Assembly: GCA_964517135.1 (NCBI GenBank)
Contig: CAZFBA010000065.1
Span: forward strand, 1-11,809
DNA length: 11,809 nucleotides
Reading direction: 5' to 3'
Source of the DNA: CAZFBA01 sp964517135
Lineage (GTDB): Bacteria; Cyanobacteriota; Vampirovibrionia; JBFMGH01
In this document: piece after piece, positions 6,730-11,809 of the stretch
How the letters are laid out: each line of letters starts with the position of its first letter
How positions within the stretch are numbered: the stretch's first letter is position 1
The notes under the pieces: model-generated
What the model was told of the DNA's origin: nothing
Seen by the model: the letters and a program-made list of their open reading frames with translations, nothing else
Database searches by the model: none
Translations under genes and position numbers: made by a program

Positions 6730-6851
6730 ATCGAAAACCCTAAAACTATCATCTTGTTGTACATTAGCTTTTATTGAATTGATGGTTTTTAAGACACCCT
6801 GTTCAAGCACAGGATGATAAATAAGTGCTTATACCTGTATTTATTAACGCA

Positions 6852-7046
6852 TTAAAGCTTGTTAATGAGGTTTTTTAGTGATTGAAAGCTGGATGGAGCC
6901 TTAGATTCTGACTTGCCTGACAATTCAAGCTTGTCTGAAGCTGGTTTACAGCATTCCGGGTTGCAACGCCCCTGGCATTGCTTGCCTGTAAATCTTGTTC
7001 CGGTAAGAGGACCCTGAAAACTAACCTGTGGAGTGTTTTTAATCAT
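6852..7046 (-). CDS. 64-residue Cys-rich small protein with F-x-G motifs
   Basis: Short protein with AAGGGC about 7 bases before the ATG. It has F-Q-G (10-12) and F-T-G (19-21) near the N-terminus, then a cluster of four cysteines (C24, C28, C32, C33) spaced x3, x3, x0. This is followed by a polar stretch containing D-K-L-E-L-S-G-K (38-45) and a short C-terminal helix-like tail. There is no signal peptide or membrane segment. The Cys cluster could bind a metal or form disulfides. The overall style matches small uncharacterised proteins of Melainabacteria-type genomes (an impression, not a search result). It is a stand-alone gene, about 200 bases upstream (in genome order) of the start of the protease gene and on the same strand. 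Function unknown. Confidence 0.7.
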   Translation of the reverse strand: MIKNTPQVSFQGPLTGTRFTGKQCQGRCNPECCKPASDKLELSGKSESKAPSSFQSLKNLINKL

Positions 7047-7152
7047 TATTTATGCCCTTCTTATATTCCTTCAATCCACAGTCAGGATAGCATAAAAACC
7101 TGCAGAGGTAAATAATTGCATAATAAACAACATAAAACTTTAAACAATTCAA

Positions 7153-7165
7153 ATATTGACAATAT
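7153..7165. promoter_or_regulatory. Short perfect palindrome ATATTG-A-CAATAT
   Basis: A 6-1-6 dyad about 107 bases upstream of the 64-residue gene. It could be an operator, but it is AT-rich and could occur by chance. An overlapping TTGACA on the plus strand has no good -10 partner. Confidence 0.2.
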
Positions 7166-7250
7166 AAAGATTGGGTTGCAAATTTTTACCCGAAATGTTT
7201 ATTATAGCAGTATTAAAGAAGACAGAATAGGCTAATATTCAGCAAAACTT

Positions 7251-7275
7251 CAGGAGCGAACTTAGTTCGCTCCTG
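7251..7275. terminator. Perfect 11-bp hairpin, possible bidirectional terminator
   Basis: CAGGAGCGAAC (7251-7261), TTA, GTTCGCTCCTG (7265-7275). The plus side is followed after a few bases by TCTTTTATTT, the minus side by AAGTTTTG. It stands 25 bases past the end of the uncertain minus-strand ORF at 7301-7486. The GAGCGAAC-TAGT-GCG pattern also occurs inside the element at 2235-2271. Confidence 0.5.
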
Positions 7276-7300
7276 AGAGAGTCTTTTATTTCAAACTAAT

Positions 7301-7486
7301 TCAGGCCTTCAATAAACTATTAACATTGCTAGGATGGCTCTTAGCTCGACGTGGAAATCCAGAATAAACATTTGATAGATTTCTTAGCTGTGCTCCGAAT
7401 GGCAGGTCATAATGTAGTGCAACCAGATGTGACCCCACACCAGCCCGAGCAGGCGAAAGGGGGCTTCGCCCCCCTTTTGTGGTCAA
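7301..7486 (-). other. Open reading frame of uncertain status (61 codons, TTG start)
   Basis: The frame runs from a TTG with no ribosome site, through the GC-rich hairpin at 7459-7478 (which would encode its first residues), to TGA at 7301. The C-terminal part has varied amino acids and is followed by a strong hairpin, so it may be the tail of a decayed gene or part of a dispersed element. The first 20 residues are an artefact of the hairpin sequence. No family recognised. A functional protein is unlikely as read. Confidence 0.2.
7459..7478 (+). terminator. GC-rich hairpin GGGGGC-TTC-GCCCCC with T-tract
   Basis: Six-bp all-GC stem with TTC loop followed by CTTTT; AAA precedes it, so the stem can extend. 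It has the form of an intrinsic terminator, but no plus-strand gene lies just upstream. It may belong to a repeat or remnant element together with the neighbouring hairpins. Confidence 0.45.
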
Positions 7487-7502
7487 GTGCCAGTCATGGC
7501 AC
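7487..7502. repeat. Perfect small hairpin GTGCCA-GTCA-TGGCAC
   Basis: Six-bp arms with a 4-base loop, 8 bases after the GC-rich hairpin and 19 bases before the long palindrome. It is one of several stacked hairpins within 7459-7558. Confidence 0.4.
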
Positions 7503-7521
7503 CCTGAACTCTGTTTTATGA

Positions 7522-7558
7522 GGGTGTTTTGCGGCGCCTACGGCGACGCAAAACACCC
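7522..7558. repeat. Long imperfect palindrome (REP-like), copy 2
   Basis: Arms GGGTGTTTTGCG/CGCAAAACACCC (12 bp), a G/A mismatch, then CGCC/GGCG with a TAC loop. It shares the outer 10 bp with copy 1 at 2192-2230. The inner pairs differ on both arms together, so pairing is preserved. There is no T-tract on either side. Confidence 0.75.
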
Positions 7559-7566
7559 GACACGAA

Positions 7567-7582
7567 GGGCGGGCGGGATGGG
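7567..7582 (+). other. G-quadruplex motif, four GGG runs with loops of 1, 1 and 2
   Basis: GGGCGGGCGGGATGGG, 8 bases after palindrome copy 2 and about 190 bases upstream of the acetyltransferase gene. Short loops predict a very stable quadruplex, and the motif is striking in an AT-rich region. Confidence 0.75.
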
Positions 7583-7670
7583 AACTTGCTGAGAATGAAG
7601 TTTTCAACTTATACACTGATCTTCATTATTGCTTGGTGATGATCTTTGAGATCTCTGAATTATTTAATTC

Positions 7671-7706
7671 AAGAAATTAGTGTCTTGCTGTAATCAATAA
7701 TTTCTT
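7671..7706. repeat. Inverted repeat AAGAAATTA...TAATTTCTT
   Basis: Perfect 9-bp arms (7671-7679 and 7698-7706) separated by 18 bases, in the AT-rich leader region of the acetyltransferase gene. It could be a regulator site or an mRNA hairpin. A TATAAT at 7739-7744 gives a possible -10 box nearby, without a good -35. Confidence 0.3.
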
Positions 7707-7773
7707 AATTAATCAGAGGTTCCCTTTATATATTGTTATATAATTAATTCTTACAAAACATAAAGGACAACCC

Positions 7774-8295
7774 ATGCTAAAAGGCCAGAAAATACTGTTA
7801 AGACCGGTTGAAATAGAAGATATACCCCTTCTTGCCGAATGGAAAAACAATAGAGATGACACAATTAGCCTGAATTCTTATAAACCCGTAACAGAATTAC
7901 AGGAAGAAGCCCGCTATTCTCTGGAACAAGAAGATAACAGATCATATAGCTTTATCATTGAAGCCAGAGAAGAAGAAGCAGGCTATTGCGGTCTACAAAA
8001 TATCGACTGGATCTCACGCAGAGCCGAAATAAATATACTGATTACCTCTGAAAATAGGCAGAAAGGCTACGGCAAAGAAGCCATTCAACTTCTATTAACT
8101 TTTGCCTTTAATGACCTGAACCTCCATAGAATATACCTGACCTGCATCTATGATAACAAATCTGCTTTAAACCTCTATAAATCAACCGGCTTCAAAGATG
8201 AAGGCATATTGAGGCAACATATATACACAGATGGCCGATATGAAGATATGCATCTTCTTGGCATGCTTAAAGAAGAATGGTTAAAACTACTCTGA
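7774..8295 (+). CDS. GNAT-family N-acetyltransferase (RimJ/RimL-like)
   Basis: 173 residues, the normal size for a single-domain GNAT of the RimJ/RimL type, which transfer acetyl from acetyl-CoA to an amine (protein N-terminus, sugar amine, antibiotic or polyamine). Visible: an N-terminal strand with L-R-P-V-E-I-E-D (9-16); the acetyl-CoA pyrophosphate loop R95-x-x-G98-x-G100 preceded by a beta strand (I-N-I-L-I); and the C-terminal N-L-Y-K-S-T-G-F-K-D-E-G segment (133-144), the usual motif B signature. Shine-Dalgarno AAGGA lies 7 bases before the ATG. Its 3' end overlaps the convergent beta-helix gene by 9 bases. The substrate cannot be read from the sequence. Confidence 0.88.
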   Translation: MLKGQKILLRPVEIEDIPLLAEWKNNRDDTISLNSYKPVTELQEEARYSLEQEDNRSYSFIIEAREEEAGYCGLQNIDWISRRAEINILITSENRQKGYGKEAIQLLLTFAFNDLNLHRIYLTCIYDNKSALNLYKSTGFKDEGILRQHIYTDGRYEDMHLLGMLKEEWLKLL

Positions 8296-9141
8296 ATTAA
8301 CGTATTTAACTTTTTTCACTTTAGCATTCTTGTCTACAACCAAATTACCTTCAGGTACAAAAATTTCATCGGCTTCTGTATCGTCATGAAGCTCAACTTT
8401 ACCATAATCTGTTATGATCTTGCCTGCCCTGGAACCAGAATACAGGGTAACTGTTCCGGTATCGGTAGTAATACTGTCAACAAGAGACTTTTTAGTTAAT
8501 TTAACTTTACCCTCTGCTGAATAAACATCGTAAGCATAGGTATAGCGATGGTCTCCTGAATTTTCTTCACGATTGTTACCTGACGGATCTCCACACAGAT
8601 AAACATTGCCGGTATTAGTGTTAATAGTACTGGCTTCTGCTCTCTGATTAAGCTGAATGTTCCCTGAATCAGTATCAATTTCAAAGGCATAAGCATCGGC
8701 AAGCAACAATACTTTTCCGCTGTCTGTCTGTATTTTACCATCTACACTGGCGTGATTTTGCAGTTTTACTTTGCCATCTGCGGTAGTTATTTTTTCGACT
8801 TTGGCCCCATCTTCTATAGTGACTTCTCCACCCTGCGTGACTATTTCGCCTACTTCAGCACCTTTTTTAACCTGAATATTGCCATCTGCGGTGACCAGTT
8901 TTTCAATTTTTGCACCACCATTGACAATAACACTTTTATCATTTTCTTTTACCGTTTTATAGTTACCGGCAGTATAAACAACCTGGTTGCCCTTAATTTC
9001 TTTTCTGGCAGTAAACTCAACTACATCTCTATTAAGGCTTTTAAGCTTATAGTTTAAGCCCATAAAAGCCTGAGAAGGTCTGTTATTAGCCTTATTATCT
9101 ACCCCTTTTGCTGCAAAATAGCTTTGAATAGCTTGAATCAT
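8287..9141 (-). CDS. Beta-helix protein with regular 18-residue repeats
   Basis: 284 residues. Residues about 82-270 consist of ten turns of the pattern (T/D)-x-(D/T)-x-G-x-(V/I)-x-(L/V), with the glycine at 87, 105, 123, 142, 160, 178, 211, 229, 247 and 265: spacing 18, once 19, and one 33-residue turn carrying a 15-residue loop (about 182-206, with Cys183, Asn/Gly and Tyr-rich). This is a classic signature of a parallel beta-helix, comparable to DUF4097-like or bactofilin-like proteins; I cannot place the exact family. The N-terminus (1-80) has no signal peptide and holds F26-M-G28, the same F-x-G motif as other proteins here. AGGA lies about 4 bases before the ATG. It overlaps the convergent acetyltransferase by 9 bases at the 3' end. 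Probably a structural, scaffold or polymer-forming protein; function unknown. Confidence 0.7.
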   Translation of the reverse strand: MIQAIQSYFAAKGVDNKANNRPSQAFMGLNYKLKSLNRDVVEFTARKEIKGNQVVYTAGNYKTVKENDKSVIVNGGAKIEKLVTADGNIQVKKGAEVGEIVTQGGEVTIEDGAKVEKITTADGKVKLQNHASVDGKIQTDSGKVLLLADAYAFEIDTDSGNIQLNQRAEASTINTNTGNVYLCGDPSGNNREENSGDHRYTYAYDVYSAEGKVKLTKKSLVDSITTDTGTVTLYSGSRAGKIITDYGKVELHDDTEADEIFVPEGNLVVDKNAKVKKVKYVNSE

Positions 9142-9155
9142 AATCCTGCTTTATA

Positions 9156-9219
9156 TCGAACAATAATATCCTCTACTTAAATAAGGTGCTTAAAAAAAAG
9201 AATTGCTATATTTGTTCGA
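9156..9219. promoter_or_regulatory. Pair of 8-bp half-sites TCGAACAA / TTGTTCGA
   Basis: TCGAACAA at 9156-9163 and its exact reverse complement at 9212-9219, 48 bases apart, in the promoter region of the beta-helix gene. The distal site lies next to a minus-strand TTGACA (9229-9224), so it would fall between -35 and -10. No good -10 is visible. Possible regulator binding pair, uncertain. Confidence 0.25.
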
Positions 9220-9258
9220 AATATGTCAAATTATTACAATAATCGTGGTTAAAGCCGT

Positions 9259-9774
9259 TTAGATGCCTGGTGATAGCATACTATCAGGGAAAAATTCCTT
9301 TGAATGCACTTTACGCTGATTATCAGAGTAGTATTGCCTGCCAAAATGCCTGTATGTCTTGAGGTATCCTTCAACAAGACTGATATAAGAATAACATTCA
9401 ATATCCTGATAACCATCTGTGTATACGGGTGATAGCCTGATGGCCGTGCAACCCATTTCACCAACAGGCATAATATCTTTGCCCTGATGTTCATATATAC
9501 GCCAGAAGTAAAAATAAAGCCCGTTATTATCAGGATTGCTGACAAAGTATTCTGGTTTACCGTCATTATTCAGGTCATAGGGTATAACTTTAAACGTATT
9601 AGCCGGAGTATCAAAGCTATTAAAGAAATCAGATGCTTTTTCTTTGCTGTAAATAGAGGGTGGCACAAATATTTTTTTTAGTTTATTAATGTAAACATAG
9701 CTTTCTTCAGCACTAGCAGAGAGTGCTATCGTCATTAAAAGCAAAATACCCGGTATTATAATAAAATTTTTCAT
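9259..9774 (-). CDS. Secreted protein with a DxNxDGxxE calcium-loop-like motif
   Basis: 171 residues with a clear signal peptide: Lys at position 2, hydrophobic core to residue 19, probable cleavage after A-S-A (about 22). The mature part has D67-L-N-N-D-G-K-P-E75, an EF-hand or FG-GAP/VCBS-type calcium-binding loop, and a second acidic segment near D120-x3-D124. There are two Cys in the mature part (C109, C127) that could pair. AGG is close to the ATG. It is the third gene of a tight operon, 13 bases after the glycosyltransferase. The family is not recognised. The localisation is outside the cytoplasmic membrane; the role is unknown. Confidence 0.65.
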   Translation of the reverse strand: MKNFIIIPGILLLMTIALSASAEESYVYINKLKKIFVPPSIYSKEKASDFFNSFDTPANTFKVIPYDLNNDGKPEYFVSNPDNNGLYFYFWRIYEHQGKDIMPVGEMGCTAIRLSPVYTDGYQDIECYSYISLVEGYLKTYRHFGRQYYSDNQRKVHSKEFFPDSMLSPGI

Positions 9775-9787
9775 CTACCTGCTGTTT

Positions 9788-10750
9788 TTAGCCGCTTATG
9801 ACATCGAGAACCTTCTTTGCTGCTGAACTGCAACTGTATTTCTTTTCTACTGATTCTCTGCCTCTCATTATAACCGGCTCAAAGTTTGTTTTACCACTAA
9901 AATAGTTATCGATGGTTAATAATAGTTCAGAAAGAGTCCGGTAGCAAATTATATCAACGCCTGGCTCAAACAGGGTATCTATTTCATTGCGATAATCAGT
10001 TAAAAGCAGTGTTTCACAGGCAAGAGTCTCATATACTCTATAATTAAGATTACTTGTTCCCTGTGAGGTAAAGTTTAGTACTGCTTTAGACTTATTAATT
10101 TCTCTGGCTACTTCAAATTCGTTTTCCAGAAAACCTTTATAACTAAGTCTCAACCTGTTTTCAATAGCCGGTTCGGCCCTTTTAAGAGCATTGTCAAAAT
10201 GTTTTTTATAGCTGAACAGTGCAATAGTCAACTCAGGAAACTCAATCATAATACGTTCAATAGCTTCAAGCCGACCATCAAAGGTCATTCTTCCGGCAAA
10301 CATAATATCGTATTCTTTTTCAAGGGAAAGATTTTTGTATATTTTAGTATTAACAAAAAGAGGCAGATAATAAAGCCCATAAATATCTTCTTTGAGAATA
10401 TTGTATAATTCTTCATCCCACAAAAATGTGTAGCAGCCGGTATTTTTTAATAGCTCAAAATAACTAACCCACTCCTTAGAAGCAAGATCACTTTCCGGGT
10501 TATCTGAAAAATAACTTATAACAGGCAAATTTAGCTTAAAATCTTCATTAATCTTTACTGCTTCATAATCATAGCTTACCAGAAAATTATAATTCTTTGA
10601 CTTTACGAGCTCTGAAACTTTGGATGGGTTTTCTTTAAGCAGATCTACAGTATCAACATTGATTTTGTGTTCTCTAAAACCTTCAAACAGGGCCGAAATA
10701 ATTAGCCTGCCTGCGATGCTTTCCGGTAGAATGCCTAAAAAATTCTTCAT
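9788..10750 (-). CDS. CgeB-like GT-B glycosyltransferase
   Basis: 320 residues. The C-terminal half matches the CgeB/GT4-type group of retaining GT-B enzymes: a D-I-M-F-A-G-R-M strand (148-155) opening the nucleotide-sugar domain, then Y-K-G-F-L (204-208) and N-Y-R-V-Y-E-T-L-A-C-E-T-L-L-L-T-D (236-252), where R238/E241 are likely to contact the donor, then N-E-I-D-T-L-F-E-P-G-V-D (255-266). The N-terminal half includes Y-F-S-D-N-P-E-S-D (80-88), as in the DUF3880/CgeB N-domain. There is no signal or membrane segment, so it acts in the cytoplasm, probably on a surface glycan or protein. It starts 4 bases after the stop of the TPR gene; the possible ribosome site AAGG is rather far (about 12 bases), so translational coupling is likely. 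Donor and acceptor are unknown. Confidence 0.82.
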   Translation of the reverse strand: MKNFLGILPESIAGRLIISALFEGFREHKINVDTVDLLKENPSKVSELVKSKNYNFLVSYDYEAVKINEDFKLNLPVISYFSDNPESDLASKEWVSYFELLKNTGCYTFLWDEELYNILKEDIYGLYYLPLFVNTKIYKNLSLEKEYDIMFAGRMTFDGRLEAIERIMIEFPELTIALFSYKKHFDNALKRAEPAIENRLRLSYKGFLENEFEVAREINKSKAVLNFTSQGTSNLNYRVYETLACETLLLTDYRNEIDTLFEPGVDIICYRTLSELLLTIDNYFSGKTNFEPVIMRGRESVEKKYSCSSAAKKVLDVISG

Positions 10751-10754
10751 ATAA

Positions 10755-11546
10755 TTAATCTACCTTATAGATTTCGTTAATTCTTACAAGAATTAACTCA
10801 AATATCGGTCCAAAGTTGCTTGTTTCGCTGTAATATTCAAAAATATACTTGCCTTCTTTAAAATCTCCTGACATAACAGCCAAAAGACCTTTTGCCCATT
10901 CATTAACCTCTGAGTGGTCTGAAATAGAGGGTTTAACTTTTTCTCTAGCTTTTCTAATAAAGTCGATAGCGAGTTTATTGTTTCTTTCGAGGTAGTGAAT
11001 AATAGCGATAAAGATATCCGGCAGGGGTGATTCTCTATAATCCAGTGTGGCTGTTTCGAGAAGTTTTCTGGCTTCATCGTAGCAGCCAAGGCATATAAAA
11101 ATACTTGCTATTTTTAAGTTTAACAGTGGATCAATAACAGATTTTGAGCGTGCAACAAAGCAATAATAGAGGGCCCTGTAATACTGCTTGCTTCTAAAAA
11201 GAGAGTCCAGCAGTGGATAATAACCCTCATATTCTCCGGGTAGTATTTCAATGGCTTTTTCAGCATATTCTATGGCAGTGTCATAATTTTTGCATTGAAG
11301 TTCTTTTTTAGCAAGCCCAGTGTATCCCCAGAATTGTTTATATTTTTGTTTGCTTTCCAGAAGCTTTTTAGAATATTCTTCAACCTTGTTATGCTCATTA
11401 GTGCTGAGATAATGTTTGATGTATGTTTCAATGTTGCTCCATACGAGACATTCGTAGGTAAAATAAAGTAGAAAAACAATACCACCAGCGATAACAATGG
11501 CGTTAATAGCAAGAGTAACAAAGGCAATTTTAGTAACTAGATCCAC
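10755..11546 (-). CDS. Membrane-anchored TPR-repeat protein
   Basis: 263 residues starting with GTG (11546); ACAGG lies 8 bases upstream. Residues about 7-30 form one strong transmembrane segment. The rest is helical with TPR-like repeats, best seen at 73-103 (W-G-Y-T-G-L-A ... A-I-E-Y-A-E-K-A-I-E-I-L-P), then about 108-135, 140-170, 176-204 and 217-240. TPR arrays bind proteins. It is likely a scaffold that tethers a partner to the inner membrane. It is the first gene of an operon, followed 4 bases later by the glycosyltransferase, so a role as membrane adaptor for glycan assembly is plausible (inference). A TATAAT about 33 bases upstream gives a promoter candidate. Confidence 0.75.
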   Translation of the reverse strand: MDLVTKIAFVTLAINAIVIAGGIVFLLYFTYECLVWSNIETYIKHYLSTNEHNKVEEYSKKLLESKQKYKQFWGYTGLAKKELQCKNYDTAIEYAEKAIEILPGEYEGYYPLLDSLFRSKQYYRALYYCFVARSKSVIDPLLNLKIASIFICLGCYDEARKLLETATLDYRESPLPDIFIAIIHYLERNNKLAIDFIRKAREKVKPSISDHSEVNEWAKGLLAVMSGDFKEGKYIFEYYSETSNFGPIFELILVRINEIYKVD

Positions 11547-11578
11547 TTTTTGTGCCTGTTTTAAGCTAATTATTAATC

Positions 11579-11584
11579 ATTATA
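11579..11584 (-). promoter_or_regulatory. Candidate -10 box (TATAAT) for the TPR-glycosyltransferase operon
   Basis: Minus-strand TATAAT at 11584-11579, 32 bases before the GTG start. No convincing -35 sits 16-18 bases upstream (GTGATA is found there). The stretch 11585-11757 otherwise shows only AT-rich sequence with no gene. Confidence 0.35.
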
Positions 11585-11757
11585 CAGGGTATAGCAATTT
11601 TTATCACTCAAGTTAAAAGATGAAATCTAAGATCAGATTTTGCGTGTAAGCTTACATTAAGCAATTGTATAATTTAATTTCTACTTAATTTTTTAACTAA
11701 AATGTTTTATTATTAAAATAATCTTAAAAAATTTAACTAAGGATTTCTTTAATTAAA

Positions 11758-11809
11758 TGACCTGCCCCCATTTAGGTTCCAGTTTTTAACTTGGTAAATC
11801 CAATAACAT
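11758..11809. mobile_element. Possible IS3-like element terminus, cut by the window edge
   Basis: TGACCTGCCCCCA at 11758-11770 starts with TG and has the GC-rich block seen in several IS3-family terminal inverted repeats, and it breaks sharply with the very AT-rich DNA before it. The transposase and other end would lie beyond 11809. The IS resemblance is from memory and is not confirmed. Confidence 0.3.

Noticed and set aside
7156..7200. Plus-strand promoter starting from TTGACA at 7156
   Set aside because: No acceptable -10 hexamer is found 16-18 bases downstream, and only an 11-codon frame follows before the hairpin.
9233..9246. ATTATT-GT-AATAAT palindrome after the secreted-protein gene as a terminator
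   Set aside because: The stem is purely AT, too weak for an intrinsic terminator, and has no proper T-tract.

Overview
The window looks like a piece of an AT-rich Gram-negative-type (diderm) genome, most likely a non-photosynthetic relative of cyanobacteria (Melainabacteria/Vampirovibrionia, perhaps Gastranaerophilales). This assignment is an inference of moderate confidence. It rests on the short F-x-G motifs near the N-termini of three otherwise unrelated proteins (F-K-G twice, F-Q-G/F-T-G, F-M-G), a style I associate with that group, and on an MlaE-type permease, which implies an outer membrane. No rRNA, tRNA or CRISPR array was seen.

Layout. (1) 117-1418 (+) encodes a tandem cytidine-deaminase-fold protein with a dead first copy and an intact second copy, closed by a clear intrinsic terminator. 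(2) 1531-2037 is not empty. On the minus strand it holds a candidate promoter, two tiny ORFs (50 and 45 codons) joined by an ATGA overlap, and a strong terminator. (3) 2158-2271 is a cluster of hairpin and dispersed-repeat elements. (4) 2391-4141 (+) holds a UbiA-family prenyltransferase and an MlaE-family permease, both membrane/envelope functions. (5) 4550-5608 (+) encodes a surface-protein-like His/Tyr/Lys-rich, Pro-rich, VWD-like protein. It ends at a terminator and converges on (6) 5685-6638 (-), a secreted HExxH metalloprotease. (7) 6852-7046 (-) encodes a 64-residue Cys-rich peptide. (8) 7047-7773 is a long intergenic region with several perfect hairpins, a second copy of the 2192 palindrome, and a textbook G-quadruplex motif. 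(9) 7774-8295 (+) encodes a GNAT acetyltransferase whose 3' end overlaps by 9 bp a convergent gene (8287-9141, -) for a regular 18-residue-repeat beta-helix protein. (10) 11546-9259 (-) is a compact three-gene operon: membrane-anchored TPR protein, CgeB-like glycosyltransferase, secreted DxNxDG protein. (11) From 11758 to the window edge there may be the terminus of an insertion sequence.

The common theme is envelope and surface biology: lipid/quinone prenylation, a lipid-transport permease, surface and beta-helix proteins, a secreted protease and a glycosyltransferase. No single classical pathway is complete here. The most unusual items are the reversed tandem deaminase, the coupled micro-ORF unit, the covarying palindromic repeat family and the multi-domain Pro/Cys surface protein.
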